From the IMG/VR virus record IMGVR_UViG_3300035490_000050, positions 62,001-126,000 of that record: a stretch of 64,000 nucleotides of DNA. One strand, given 5' to 3'. The DNA comes from a virus. Below the pieces are notes generated by a model. The model searched no databases and was not told the origin of the DNA. It worked only from the letters and a program-made list of their open reading frames with translations. The first letter of the stretch is position 1. Every line of letters starts with the position of its first letter. The position numbers and the translations under genes were made by a program. Below, one piece after another: positions 47,116 through 55,869 of this stretch.

Positions 47116-47336
47116 GCTCCAACTCCAAACTGGCTGTTGCTTGCAGCCTCTTCTTTCCTCAACTCTTCCGCGCAAGGAATACATAACGCGATACAGGTTT
47201 CAGGGTCGTAACTAGGTTTATCCATGCAATCAGGACAAACATCGTCACCACATTCTTTACACCACGCATAGGCGGTATATTCGACTGATTCCTTACCGCA
47301 CTTATCGCAAACGGAATGAAACATCACTGTGCTCAT
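47112..47336 (-). CDS. Zinc-finger protein
   Basis: 74 residues; CDKCGKES, CKECGDDVCPDC and CIPC give two interleaved zinc sites, like a small treble-clef protein. Resembles the protein at 27169 in layout. Confidence 0.6.
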   Translation of the reverse strand: MSTVMFHSVCDKCGKESVEYTAYAWCKECGDDVCPDCMDKPSYDPETCIALCIPCAEELRKEEAASNSQFGVGA

Positions 47337-47524
47337 GCTTGCCTTTCTCTAAATCCCCACGGAGGGCGTCTGTCGAACATAGGTTCGTTGTGAGGTGTAG
47401 GAGGATCAACTGTAATCTCCTTAACCTCAAATAGTTTTGCGCAGGAACCGCAGACGTAGAACTGTTCATCATGCTCATCACTCTTACGTTTACGGCGTAT
47501 GACATTATGCGGACAGTTTCTCAT
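47333..47524 (-). CDS. Zinc-finger protein
   Basis: 63 residues; CPHNVIRRKRK at the N-terminus and CGSCAKLFE supply Cys/His ligands. Function unknown. Confidence 0.55.
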   Translation of the reverse strand: MRNCPHNVIRRKRKSDEHDEQFYVCGSCAKLFEVKEITVDPPTPHNEPMFDRRPPWGFRERQA

Positions 47525-47826
47525 TCCACTACCTCTTCCTCATCCTCTTGATACTGTTCTTCGTCTCTCAATCTTTCCATCTCCCAATACTCCTGCCGCC
47601 TACGTTCGGCTCTGGCTTCTTCCTGACGGCGTTCCTCGCGTTCCTGTTCTTCTTTTTCCTCGCGGCGGCGCTCCTCTTCGCGTTCGGCTTGCCTATAGCC
47701 GTCCATGTAATCCCCATCAGGCGTATAGGATGATGCGTAACGATCACGGTTATAATCCCTATGCCCGCGTCTTTCAAAGTCACGTTGACCTTGAGCATAA
47801 TCTGAACCCCATCCATATCTGCTCAT
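47521..47826 (-). CDS. Charged coiled-coil protein
   Basis: 101 residues from MSRYGWGSDYAQGQRDFERR. The N-terminal 40 residues are Tyr/Gly/Arg/Asp-rich and disordered; the rest is an Arg/Glu single alpha-helix type run ending in poly-Glu. Function unknown. Confidence 0.55.
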   Translation of the reverse strand: MSRYGWGSDYAQGQRDFERRGHRDYNRDRYASSYTPDGDYMDGYRQAEREEERRREEKEEQEREERRQEEARAERRRQEYWEMERLRDEEQYQEDEEEVVE

Positions 47827-48275
47827 GCTACTACCTCCATTTCTTGCACCACAAGACGCTCCGGCGCTACGCCCTTCTTCCATCCCTTGTGCGGCCCACG
47901 TCGCCGCTGGACCATAATCCTGATGCGCTCAAGCAAATCAGCCATTGATGGTTTATGCATCACTGCATCGGCTAAACATCCTGTCACATCTGCTCCTTTA
48001 TCGTATAGGACTACTGTCGGCATCCTATCGTCAATAGCCTTTGCATGGCTTAGGAGCGATTCCAGGGACGCGACAGGACACTGACAGAGCATCAAGTCGT
48101 ATTGGTTCCTCCTGAGCCATCCTAGCGCCTCTTGTGCTGTGTTTGCTGAGGTAACAGTATAGACGCGCCCTTTCTTATCCAGCGGCTCTGGCTGTGAATT
48201 GGACAGGACATAGCGGAGAGGACCGAGTGTGTCGTCGTTCTCACCTACGAGCAAAATCGTTCGTGCTGGGCGCAT
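47823..48275 (-). CDS. Pseudo-receiver domain protein
   Basis: 150 residues from MRPARTILLVGENDDTLGPL. CheY-like fold: acidic pair near residues 13-15, alternation of helix and strand, and the conserved Lys in VMHKPSMADLLERI. The phospho-accepting Asp is replaced by Gln65 (YDLMLCQ), so phosphorylation is unlikely. A basic C-terminal extension follows. Perhaps a decoy or adaptor for a host histidine kinase or response regulator; this is inference. Confidence 0.65.
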   Translation of the reverse strand: MRPARTILLVGENDDTLGPLRYVLSNSQPEPLDKKGRVYTVTSANTAQEALGWLRRNQYDLMLCQCPVASLESLLSHAKAIDDRMPTVVLYDKGADVTGCLADAVMHKPSMADLLERIRIMVQRRRGPHKGWKKGVAPERLVVQEMEVVA

Positions 48276-48277
48276 CT

Positions 48278-49027
48278 TTACTCCCCTGGAAACTCGCGGA
48301 TTAGTAATTCGGCTGGGATTAACCTTGCACCTTCTTCTGGAGTTCGTGCCCCGAACTGCTTCATGAAAAACTTCGTTCCACGCTCTGCACATTCCTTTTG
48401 AATGTTTTCAACCCAATATTTCTCCATGGGTCTACGATTTGCACCGCTTTCCGCACCACAAATCAACCAATCAAGTTGCCAGTTTGGACGAGTGCTTAAA
48501 GTTAGGGGTCCAAGAGCAGGTTCGTAGCTGATAAATGCAACCGTCCCGCGATCAATACTCGCGTCAATTAAATGATCGGCACGAATCTCGAAATTCTTTT
48601 GGTTCTCAGCACTCATGCCAAGCCACACATTACAATACTTGAACTCTTTCGGCAGGTAGCGCATGTACCGCTGTGGTCGCTTGGTTAGCAGTTGCCAAAT
48701 AAGATTAGGAGTGTTGTCAATCAACTCCCATAACCTTTCCCGCTGACCAGCAGGAGCTTCGTCGTCCATCACATCGGCCATCGATGCACAGAATACTTTA
48801 TGCTTGACTCCTTCCTTTTCGGCGTTAGCGTTCCACCGCAAAGGTTGCCTCCAATACGCATCACTCATTACCTTACGGGATACGCCCTTTCCCCAGTGCG
48901 GATCGCCGCCCCAACGTGCGTCAAGGACACGGGCATAGCAATTGTCGCAGCCAGGAGATACCTCAGTACAACCATGCCACGGATTCATCGTGTGCGTCGT
49001 CCAACTTATACCAGTTTTTTCACCCAT
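48278..49027 (-). CDS. DUF5131 protein (phage Gp37/Gp68 family)
   Basis: 249 residues. ISWTTHTMNPWHGCTEVSPG then CDNCYA is the Cys-rich opening of the family, which resembles radical-SAM clusters; LLTKRPQRYMRYLP, VWLGMSAENQ and SYEPALGPL are further family blocks. Widely spread in phages; reaction not established. Overlaps the upstream small zinc gene by 8 bp. Confidence 0.85.
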   Translation of the reverse strand: MGEKTGISWTTHTMNPWHGCTEVSPGCDNCYARVLDARWGGDPHWGKGVSRKVMSDAYWRQPLRWNANAEKEGVKHKVFCASMADVMDDEAPAGQRERLWELIDNTPNLIWQLLTKRPQRYMRYLPKEFKYCNVWLGMSAENQKNFEIRADHLIDASIDRGTVAFISYEPALGPLTLSTRPNWQLDWLICGAESGANRRPMEKYWVENIQKECAERGTKFFMKQFGARTPEEGARLIPAELLIREFPGE

Positions 49028-49226
49028 TCTGTTTCCTCGCTTCTAAAAGTCTGCGGCAGTGACGTATTCTCCGCTGTCCCGAATCCGTGCAGCAATGCTC
49101 CCCTACCTCAGCACCGCAGGATTTGAGCGGACAGGCTACAGAAAGTGCTTCTAAATCCTCTCGGTCCATACGTGCATTAAACTCGTTGATTCCTTCTTCG
49201 TCTGTGCATAGTGCGGAATGTCTCAA
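49020..49226 (-). CDS. Small Cys-rich protein
   Basis: 68 residues; CPLKSCGAEVGEHCCTDSGQ with a final RHCRR resembles short zinc knuckles in phage proteins. Function unknown. Confidence 0.55.
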   Translation of the reverse strand: MRHSALCTDEEGINEFNARMDREDLEALSVACPLKSCGAEVGEHCCTDSGQRRIRHCRRLLEARKQNG

Positions 49227-49235
49227 TGTGCGCTC

Positions 49236-51113
49236 CTAATCGTTGTTGTAAGGCATTCGCGGTTGAACCTCAGTTGAAGATTTAACGCGCCCGTTACCAT
49301 TTCCATTGCCATTATTATGCCTCTCGATTTTCTCTACCAATAGAATCCGGGATTGATTTTTGTCGTCCGATTGCCAATACTTCACTGAGCGTGGAGCTAT
49401 TAACCCCTGAGCTTTGGTTTTTATGGTCACTGTCTTCAAAGATTCATCTATGGGGTCTTGTTCGAGTTTACAGATGAAGTCTGCCCAACCCTCAATCGTT
49501 GTAGAACCACGCGAGTTTCCTGTACGCCCAAGGTGATGAATAACACATATCTGAGAACCAGACAATGCTGCCAGTTCATCAAATTTTATCATCACTTTGG
49601 TCATATCGTCAGTAGAATTTTCATTTTGGAAATGCAGCCTATTCAACACATCGACTACACAGAATTCTACTCTTCCCGCCTTTAACCATTGCGCCATCTC
49701 CTCAAGTTCTTTTTGTGAGTCAATATGAAAACTGGAAGACTGTTTCACGGTATTCACAAGGATGTACGGATTTACTTGCTCAAGACTCAAACCTCTACCT
49801 GCCGCAAGTTGTGTAAGTCTTCTCTTGACTAACTCTGGCCCATCCTCTCTGCTGATAATAGCCGTCCTGATTGGATGATTGGAAGGCTCTACACCAAGGA
49901 ATCTAGTTTGCGATGCAAGGGACACACACATATCGAGGAATAGAAGCGACTTCCCAACCTTCGGCGGAGCAACAACCAAGCCGCGTTGCCCACGCTCAAT
50001 CAACCCATCTACTAGCCAATCAACCTGTGGCTTTGTTTCTCTTCCTGTTAGCTCGACAGGATGAACTAACACCACACGAGGTTCGTTCCTGTCTCCTACT
50101 TTTGTTTCCTTTGGTTTCGCAACCTCCCACTTCTTTAAGCTAGTCTCCATCAGTTTAATCAAATCTTCTATCGTGTGATCTTTGAGATAATCTGAAATGT
50201 CCTCTTTCTCTCCAACAGGTAATTCTAGCGTGTAGAGTTGCAGAGCATACTTGGCAACGTCTTTGCATACAGCGGCGTCATGTAGGCGACCAGGAGCATC
50301 GTTATCGCCGAGTTTAACTACCACTTTCCCGGTGAAGTATTTTCCGTATTCGTATTCCAGCTTCCATCCTGACGAACCTCCCATGTTCGTTGTAACACCT
50401 ACGCGGTCAAGAAGTAGGTTTGCAATCTTAAAACCGTTTGTGCGTGAGATGTAGAGCGCCAACGCACGGCTCAGGTTATTTACGTCTTTCTCGCCTTCTA
50501 CCACAAAGCAGAAACTAGACTGGATAATGTCTGGAAGCCTGTACAGGACTCTCCGAACATCCTTGGCACCCCATACCCTACCATCCACGCAACCAGCCTC
50601 ACATTCGGCGTCAGGATTCCTTTGGCAAGCACAGGCGTGATCTGGCGGCGTTACCTTATTCCCGCTGCGGTCTACGAACCTCCAAACGCGATACAATTCC
50701 CTTCCTAGTTCATCTTGATAAACGTAGTAATCCTGCGCTTGCTTGCGATCCCATCCGGTTCCTTTTGCCTTATTCGGAATGTCTTCTTGGTAAACCCTGC
50801 TGACGAACGGTGTTCCTAGCACCGTATGAATCGACTCAGTGACCTTCCCTGCCTCCGGCGCTTGACCTGAATTGCTTTCATGGCGGAGAAGTACCTGTTC
50901 AAAAGAATAAATCCCTCCGCCTTTTTCTTGGCATGAAAAACAACAAAACCCTCCAGTCGCAATATCTACCCAAAGCGAATTAGGATTATCCCCGCCATGC
51001 AGGATACACCGCGACCTCCACTCGTTTCCCTTGACGTGATGAAATCCTGCACGGTCAAGCCGGATGCGGTAATACTGCTCGATTTCGGATTGAGTAAACT
51101 GACTAAGAGACAT
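49236..51113 (-). CDS. Primase-helicase (CHC2 zinc, TOPRIM, RepA/DnaB-type ATPase)
   Basis: 625 residues from MSLSQFTQSEIEQYY. Zinc-binding region near residues 35-65 (CILHGGDNPNSLW...CFSCQEKGGG). TOPRIM domain with VVEGEKDVNNL and VVKLGDNDAPG. The RecA-fold ATPase in the C-terminal half has Walker A VVAPPKVGKSLL and Walker B-like VEFCVVDVLNRL, then QICVIHHLGR. It primes and unwinds the phage replication fork. It ends with a Gly/Asn repeat tail. It overlaps the replication-initiator-like gene by 11 bp. Confidence 0.85.
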   Translation of the reverse strand: MSLSQFTQSEIEQYYRIRLDRAGFHHVKGNEWRSRCILHGGDNPNSLWVDIATGGFCCFSCQEKGGGIYSFEQVLLRHESNSGQAPEAGKVTESIHTVLGTPFVSRVYQEDIPNKAKGTGWDRKQAQDYYVYQDELGRELYRVWRFVDRSGNKVTPPDHACACQRNPDAECEAGCVDGRVWGAKDVRRVLYRLPDIIQSSFCFVVEGEKDVNNLSRALALYISRTNGFKIANLLLDRVGVTTNMGGSSGWKLEYEYGKYFTGKVVVKLGDNDAPGRLHDAAVCKDVAKYALQLYTLELPVGEKEDISDYLKDHTIEDLIKLMETSLKKWEVAKPKETKVGDRNEPRVVLVHPVELTGRETKPQVDWLVDGLIERGQRGLVVAPPKVGKSLLFLDMCVSLASQTRFLGVEPSNHPIRTAIISREDGPELVKRRLTQLAAGRGLSLEQVNPYILVNTVKQSSSFHIDSQKELEEMAQWLKAGRVEFCVVDVLNRLHFQNENSTDDMTKVMIKFDELAALSGSQICVIHHLGRTGNSRGSTTIEGWADFICKLEQDPIDESLKTVTIKTKAQGLIAPRSVKYWQSDDKNQSRILLVEKIERHNNGNGNGNGRVKSSTEVQPRMPYNND

Positions 51114-51936
51114 GAATCCCTGTGTCTTTCCAGAACTCCTGTGGCGAAACTTCCACAATGTCGTATTGCGGCGGCGGCTTCAAATCGTCATCTTCGTATC
51201 GCCCTTGATTAAACCAAGTAGCCGGGTGAGGAATAAATTCCTTTTCTAGTTTTCCATCAGCAATTCTCTTTGCCGTCTGAGCAGCGTAAGCCTGTACGAT
51301 GGGAAGGAGTACATCAAAAGGTTTTTCTTTTAATGCCTTTTCGATTGCCTTACGCGCTGCTTTTGGAGCGGTGTGACGGGGGTAGGCTTTATAAAGAGCA
51401 TCAATTTCTTCGCCTGTAGATGCTGTTTGTTTTTTTGTATTTGTTAATGTACCTGTTATTGTGTTGGCAGAGCGTGACGGTGTGCCATTAGTCACCGTAT
51501 GGTCACCGTCTTGATTGTCTTCGGTGACTGTAGAAAATAAACGCGGTGACCGTATTTCTGTGGTTTTTATTGCCGCAGCCTTTCTTGCTTCAAATATTCT
51601 TTTTGCTTCTCTCCATTCTTCATAGCAGACGCTATTCCGCAATCTTCCATTGCCGCTTACAGGAAAAAATTTACGCAAAATACGAGCGCCGCATTTTTCC
51701 CAAAGATCATCGCCAAGTCCGCTAGTTTCTGCTAAATCGAGAGGATCGGAAGAAATCGTACAATCTTCGCTTTGCCATGAAGCCATCAAAAGGCGAAGGT
51801 ATCCCATCTGGGCGGATGGAGACATGGCTTGAACAGCAGGACTACCTAAGAAGCGGTCAATATGGAGCGGCATCCATTGTTGCCATTTTGCGGACAAAAT
51901 ATTCCCCCTTTTCCCTAATGACAGGGAAATCCTCAT
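51103..51936 (-). CDS. Replication initiator-like protein (DUF1376-type N-terminus)
   Basis: 277 residues. WMPLHIDRFLGSPAVQAMSP then GYLRLLMASWQSEDCTISSD is the DUF1376-like winged-helix opening seen in phage replication proteins; the C-terminal LYKAYPRHTAPKAARKAIEK and HPATWFNQGRYEDD are also typical. A Thr/Ser-rich linker joins them. Position next to the primase-helicase supports a loader or initiator role. ATG 51936 overlaps the stop of the small gene upstream. Confidence 0.7.
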   Translation of the reverse strand: MRISLSLGKRGNILSAKWQQWMPLHIDRFLGSPAVQAMSPSAQMGYLRLLMASWQSEDCTISSDPLDLAETSGLGDDLWEKCGARILRKFFPVSGNGRLRNSVCYEEWREAKRIFEARKAAAIKTTEIRSPRLFSTVTEDNQDGDHTVTNGTPSRSANTITGTLTNTKKQTASTGEEIDALYKAYPRHTAPKAARKAIEKALKEKPFDVLLPIVQAYAAQTAKRIADGKLEKEFIPHPATWFNQGRYEDDDLKPPPQYDIVEVSPQEFWKDTGIHVS

Positions 51937-52070
51937 AGCCAAAATTCCGCAGCCGTTGAAAAGGTATCCGAACAGCGCCGTTCTATCTTGAAGGTGGTTG
52001 GGGCCAGTCTGGGCAACCGGCCCCCAGACCTGTTCGGATAGAGGGCATCCAAGGGAGCTACCCCGGACAT
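51933..52070 (-). CDS. Possible near-leaderless 45-residue protein
   Basis: The frame reads MSGVAPLDALYPNRSGGRLP onward and ends in an ATGA overlap with the replication gene. Its ATG lies 4 nt after the -10 TAGGGT. It may be a real first gene or a translated leader. The stretch also folds as GTCTGG/CCAGAC. Confidence 0.35.
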   Translation of the reverse strand: MSGVAPLDALYPNRSGGRLPRLAPTTFKIERRCSDTFSTAAEFWL

Positions 52071-52074
52071 CACC

Positions 52075-52103
52075 ACCCTATCGAATCCTCTGCGGTTTGT
52101 CAA
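52075..52103 (-). promoter_or_regulatory. Promoter TTGACA-N17-TAGGGT of the minus-strand operon
   Basis: -35 at 52098-52103, -10 at 52075-52080. It drives the replication genes and probably the whole chain to 40125. Confidence 0.6.
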
Positions 52104-52263
52104 GAACTTTTTTTGCGCAAAATTTCTCACAAGTCTTTTGCTTTCATATTCCTGCGCCTTTATGCGTTCTGTAAGCGCCGCTAGGAATATCGTTTTTGTA
52201 GGTGTAATTGATTTTCGCAAACCATAGAAAACAAAGGATGATAAAAATAATTCAATTCCATGC
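52104..52263. other. AT-rich divergent control region
   Basis: The 160 bp between the two divergent operons contain T-tracts and TTTTGCG/CGCAAA repeats (near 52113 and 52215). No gene. It is a candidate operator or replication start, without direct proof. Confidence 0.35.
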
Positions 52264-52292
52264 TTGACAAAGGCGGAAACAGGGTATACCGT
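52264..52292 (+). promoter_or_regulatory. Promoter TTGACA-N17-TACCGT of the plus-strand operon
   Basis: -35 at 52264-52269, -10 at 52287-52292; a 20-nt leader with GGGAGGGAGAG follows. Confidence 0.65.
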
Positions 52293-52319
52293 AATCACAA
52301 TCGACCGGGAGGGAGAGAA

Positions 52320-52490
52320 ATGCCAGAATACCTGAAAGCGTTTCTATCGGGCCTGACGCCGGAGCAGGCGGATGAGGTGTGGCTGTGGTTTGACGGAAAC
52401 CCTAATGCGGTAGGAGAGATGATCGAAGTGGTAGCTCCTATCGCGCAGCCGGAAGAAGTGCCGTTTAGCGAGAAAATCGCGCTGGGGTAA
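52320..52490 (+). CDS. Small acidic protein, first gene of the plus operon
   Basis: 56 residues from MPEYLKAFLSGLTPEQADEV; the promoter and GGGAGGGAG fix the start. Helical and acidic. Function unknown. Confidence 0.6.
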   Translation: MPEYLKAFLSGLTPEQADEVWLWFDGNPNAVGEMIEVVAPIAQPEEVPFSEKIALG

Positions 52491-52508
52491 TAGTAGGGGA
52501 GAACGAGG

Positions 52509-52841
52509 ATGCCAAAGGAAGAATGGCTTACTTATGAGCGGGAGTGGAGTGGGTCTGTAATGCGGGTCACTCAATTAAGCACAGAGCCGCGTCCACGCAC
52601 AGGATTCAGCCAGCCGCCGCGTCCGGCAACCAAGGTTGAGATCACAGAAGAAAAGGCGAAGCGGGCGAAACGAGAGCAAGATCGTGTTCTGCGGGCGAAA
52701 TTTGAGGAGCGGCAGGATTATAAGGATGCCAAAGCAATCCACGACATTCTTGAGTGGATGGAACCTAACAGCCATCCTCTTGACCGCCTTACGCCTGCTG
52801 AGTGGGCAGAACTGAGACGGAGGTTGACCGATGGCCGCTGA
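52509..52841 (+). CDS. Hypothetical charged protein
   Basis: 110 residues. The Pro/Arg-rich N-terminal part looks disordered; KAKRAKREQDRVLRAKFEER forms a basic helix. No motif recognised. Confidence 0.6.
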   Translation: MPKEEWLTYEREWSGSVMRVTQLSTEPRPRTGFSQPPRPATKVEITEEKAKRAKREQDRVLRAKFEERQDYKDAKAIHDILEWMEPNSHPLDRLTPAEWAELRRRLTDGR

Positions 52842-53274
52842 TTTACATATTCACATCTACGAGGGAATCACGGAAGCCGATCTAGCAGACTTCAATTCCA
52901 ATGTCATAGGGTCAAAGTGGTTTGCTGGGTTTGGACTGATACCTCGTGGAAAAAGGACTTACGAGGAACAGTTTGGTCCGGGGTCTGTCCATCAACGCAT
53001 CACTGATACTCCTAACGTTTGGGTAGGAGAGGTTAGCTGGCTCAAGGCAAAACTAACAGGAGACAATGAATCATTTATTCCTGACGTAGTAGGGAAAATC
53101 AACGAACTAATCGGTGAGGATTTGCCAGTCATCGACGATGATTTTCTGGACAAGGTTCGTGCGATTTATGCAGCAGCAAAGGAGCATGAGCATTACGGCG
53201 TAGCAGCGGAAAAAGACGTACTCCCGTTCTTGGAAGCAAACAAAGGCAAACAGGTATTCACGATTTCGTGGTGA
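52831..53274 (+). CDS. Hypothetical protein
   Basis: 147 residues, starting MAADLHIHIYEGITEADLAD. The same opening (HIHIYEGI) occurs in other phage proteins of unknown function. Helical C-terminal half. Confidence 0.6.
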   Translation: MAADLHIHIYEGITEADLADFNSNVIGSKWFAGFGLIPRGKRTYEEQFGPGSVHQRITDTPNVWVGEVSWLKAKLTGDNESFIPDVVGKINELIGEDLPVIDDDFLDKVRAIYAAAKEHEHYGVAAEKDVLPFLEANKGKQVFTISW

Positions 53275-53288
53275 CGGAGGTTGACGGC

Positions 53289-53627
53289 ATGAATTTCGGA
53301 GAGTGGGCAAAGAGCCAAGAGGCGGCAGGATTAGCGGAAGTTCACACGCTTACCGAACTCCAGTACGCGGAGATCGGTGAAGGACCGTGGAAAATCTACT
53401 GTTACCAACGTGACGGTTATCACAGCGGAGGCATGTGGTTTCGCAAAGGACCGATGAAATATCCTGACGAGGAAATCACACTGTCCGAAGCTAAACGGCG
53501 TTCTGATGCTTATATAGCCAAAGGACTCGAAGTGAAAGTCTGCGACGGCGGGGATATGCTGGTATTCCATTCAGTGAACGGCGCTGTGGTCTACGGTGAG
53601 GGATTTTGGGAGGCGGTGACGGCATGA
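53289..53627 (+). CDS. Hypothetical protein
   Basis: 112 residues from MNFGEWAKSQEAAGLAEVHT. Repeated aromatic beta strands (WKIYCYQRDGYHSGGMWFRK). No function assigned. Confidence 0.55.
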   Translation: MNFGEWAKSQEAAGLAEVHTLTELQYAEIGEGPWKIYCYQRDGYHSGGMWFRKGPMKYPDEEITLSEAKRRSDAYIAKGLEVKVCDGGDMLVFHSVNGAVVYGEGFWEAVTA

Positions 53628-53929
53628 GCGAACCTAAGTTCACACAAGGGCCGTGGGTGGCAAAAGATCACAACGGTTGCCAATGGGAAATATCTGTCGC
53701 TGGCGAGAGGTTCCATTTTATCGCTATCACATCTCAAGGCAACGATGAAGCCAACGCTCACCTTATCGCCGCAGGACCGGATATGTACGTTGCTCTTGAG
53801 CAGTTAATTGACGACGAACCATGCCAGTACGATCACCATGGAAACTGTCAAGCGCATAACCTTGGAAATCCTTGCGGCGTAGCCATGGCAATAAAAGCGT
53901 TGGCTAAAGCGCGAGGAGAGGTAAAATAA
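53624..53929 (+). CDS. Common phage small protein (AHLIAAGPDMY type)
   Basis: 101 residues from MSEPKFTQGPWVAKDHNGC. FTQGPW at the start and NDEANAHLIAAGPDMYVALE are hallmarks of a very widespread phage family without known function. ATGA overlap upstream. Confidence 0.7.
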   Translation: MSEPKFTQGPWVAKDHNGCQWEISVAGERFHFIAITSQGNDEANAHLIAAGPDMYVALEQLIDDEPCQYDHHGNCQAHNLGNPCGVAMAIKALAKARGEVK

Positions 53930-53933
53930 CTGC

Positions 53934-54305
53934 ATGGGATTAGGATCAGCACCTACGTGTGATTTCCCCGGTTGCACAGCCCAGCGCCGAGAGGTAAATA
54001 ATTGGTATGTAGTCCTTCCTGAATCCTCTGGCGTTCATGTGTACCACTGGGATGAGTGTCCTCAAAAGGCAATGAAAGAGGGAAAGCATTTATGCGGGAT
54101 AGGACACATGATGCAGACGGTGAGCAACCTGATGACGCCTGACACAACCGTGGCAAATCGGGAATCGACTTTGGAATTAAAGCCGCCGCTGACTAGGGAA
54201 GGGACCGTACCAGCAGCCAAGGAACAGGAAACGACGGGAGAGAAAGAGAATGACACTATTAGATCACTTGAGGTTCCAACATCCCAATCTGATGAAGCAG
54301 TTTGA
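53934..54305 (+). CDS. Hypothetical protein with N-terminal zinc knuckle
   Basis: 123 residues; CDFPGCTAQRR and H...C...C further on suggest metal binding; the C-terminal half is Thr/Glu-rich and disordered. It overlaps the next gene by 56 bp. Confidence 0.55.
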   Translation: MGLGSAPTCDFPGCTAQRREVNNWYVVLPESSGVHVYHWDECPQKAMKEGKHLCGIGHMMQTVSNLMTPDTTVANRESTLELKPPLTREGTVPAAKEQETTGEKENDTIRSLEVPTSQSDEAV

Positions 54306-54519
54306 CAGAGCACCTTGGGATTTCAAAATCTTTGGGCCTATGGGGATGGATGATGACGCAAGCGTAGCCGTTTACCTATATTTTGGGAGAAAGCGGTGTA
54401 CGAGAACGGCGATTATTGATATGCCTTTAGGCGGTCCATCGACTATTCGGGAAGACAAACCCGGCAATCCAAGAGGATGGGCCGCAAGTGAGAAATTAAG
54501 GCAATTAGAGCAGGAGTAG
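54250..54519 (+). CDS. Hypothetical protein
   Basis: 89 residues, starting MTLLDHLRFQHPNLMKQFDR. Small alpha/beta protein, no motif recognised. A GGGAGAGAAAGAG site precedes the ATG. Confidence 0.55.
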   Translation: MTLLDHLRFQHPNLMKQFDRAPWDFKIFGPMGMDDDASVAVYLYFGRKRCTRTAIIDMPLGGPSTIREDKPGNPRGWAASEKLRQLEQE

Positions 54520-54564
54520 TGGAACATTTTGAAACCACACCGGGAGAACCGGAAAAGGAGCAGC

Positions 54565-55746
54565 ATGGCGAACGAGGAATACCTTCCACCAGAGAATGAA
54601 TCAAATTTGGAGATTATTGACTCATCTCCTTCGACATTAGCGATTATCACACAGTCGGAATATGCGGCCATGGTTGCCACAGCAAACCTTCCAGCGAACA
54701 GGAGAAACATTACCACTTTTCAAAAGCAACTCATGTCCTACGCAACCCATTCTCAGCCTGTTGCACTGAGCATGTTTTATACGCTTCCCCGCGCAGGAAA
54801 GCAGATTGTCGGACCAGGAGTTCGCTTTGCTGAGATTGTGGCTCCAACATGGAGAAACACGTCCACAGCAACAAGGATTTTTGGAAGCACAGACGACACT
54901 ATTACCGCGCAAGGCGTGTTTCTTGACTACGAGTTTAATAACAAGAACGCCAAAGAGGTTCCTCGCCGGATCACAGACAAAGAAGGCCGGAAGTTCAATG
55001 CCGATATGATCCTAACGACCGGAAAGGCTGCGTTGAGCATTGCTTACCGCGATGCAGTTCTCAAAGGCGGCGTTCCGATGGCTCTTTGGGACCCAGCCTA
55101 CCAACAAGCGAAGCTGACCGCCGTAGGACAAGCTGTAAGCCATTCACAGCGCATCGACGCGGCTATGGAGTACCTGACGAAGCTGGGCGTGAGCGAGTGG
55201 CAGATCATGAACGCGGTAGGAGTCACTTCGCCAAAGGAACTGGAGATCGACCACCTTGTCACCCTGAAAGCTCTCTGTGAGGAGATTAAGAAGGGCGTCA
55301 GGACGATTGAAGAGGTATTCGGTTCTCCATTTGACAAGGAGATTGAATCTCTGTTTACTCAACTCGGCAAGAACGAGACAGAGAAGCGTCTTCTCAAGAA
55401 CTCATACATGGGACGGGCGAAGGAGTTGCTTGAGTACCTACGTGGACGCCTAGCGCCGACAGGACAGACAGTAGCCAAGACGGAAACGAAGGCAACTGAG
55501 AAGCCAGCGGAGCAAGCAACACAGCAAGCATCGCAAGCAGAGGTCAAGACTGAGCAAGCAAAGACCGAGACGCCGCAGGAAACGGAAGTGAAGCGCGGTC
55601 GTGGACGGCCAAAGAAGATCGACTCAGCGCCAGAGGAGAAGCCTGAGCCGCAACAGGAAACACAAGAAACCAAGCCCGCGCAGGACGAGAAACCGGCACA
55701 GCAAGCGGAACCAGGGCGACCGAAGACGTTGAACTTGGAATTTTAG
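54565..55746 (+). CDS. Conserved phage recombination-cluster protein with AT-hook
   Basis: 393 residues from MANEEYLPPENESN, with AAAAGGAG in front. The core (residues about 35-200) contains TLPRAGKQIVGPGVRFAEIV, ITAQGVFLDYEFNN, RRITDKEGRKFNADMI and TTGKAALSIAYRDAVLKGG, a pattern of phage proteins often beside recombination genes. The C-terminal 90 residues are Gln/Glu/Lys/Pro-rich with an AT-hook, GRGRPKKID. A single-strand annealing protein is my inference from pattern and context, not proven. Confidence 0.6.
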   Translation: MANEEYLPPENESNLEIIDSSPSTLAIITQSEYAAMVATANLPANRRNITTFQKQLMSYATHSQPVALSMFYTLPRAGKQIVGPGVRFAEIVAPTWRNTSTATRIFGSTDDTITAQGVFLDYEFNNKNAKEVPRRITDKEGRKFNADMILTTGKAALSIAYRDAVLKGGVPMALWDPAYQQAKLTAVGQAVSHSQRIDAAMEYLTKLGVSEWQIMNAVGVTSPKELEIDHLVTLKALCEEIKKGVRTIEEVFGSPFDKEIESLFTQLGKNETEKRLLKNSYMGRAKELLEYLRGRLAPTGQTVAKTETKATEKPAEQATQQASQAEVKTEQAKTETPQETEVKRGRGRPKKIDSAPEEKPEPQQETQETKPAQDEKPAQQAEPGRPKTLNLEF

Positions 55747-55777
55747 ACCTTTCGGCAGCTAGGGGAGTTGTCGAGAG

Positions 55778-55847
55778 TGCGCGGCGTGTCCCTCTAAGGC
55801 ACATCGGGTCGCGTCCGGGCGAAGTCTCAGCATCCGAGCGCCGCGCA
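55778..55847 (+). promoter_or_regulatory. Structured 5' leader element
   Basis: A 9-bp helix TGCGCGGCG/CGCCGCGCA closes about 52 nt with internal pairing, inside the 123-bp gap between two genes of one operon. GC content is much higher than around it. It could be an RNA switch, protein-binding site or processing site for the genes downstream. Confidence 0.45.
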
Positions 55848-55869
55848 TCAACACATTGGGAGAGGGACA

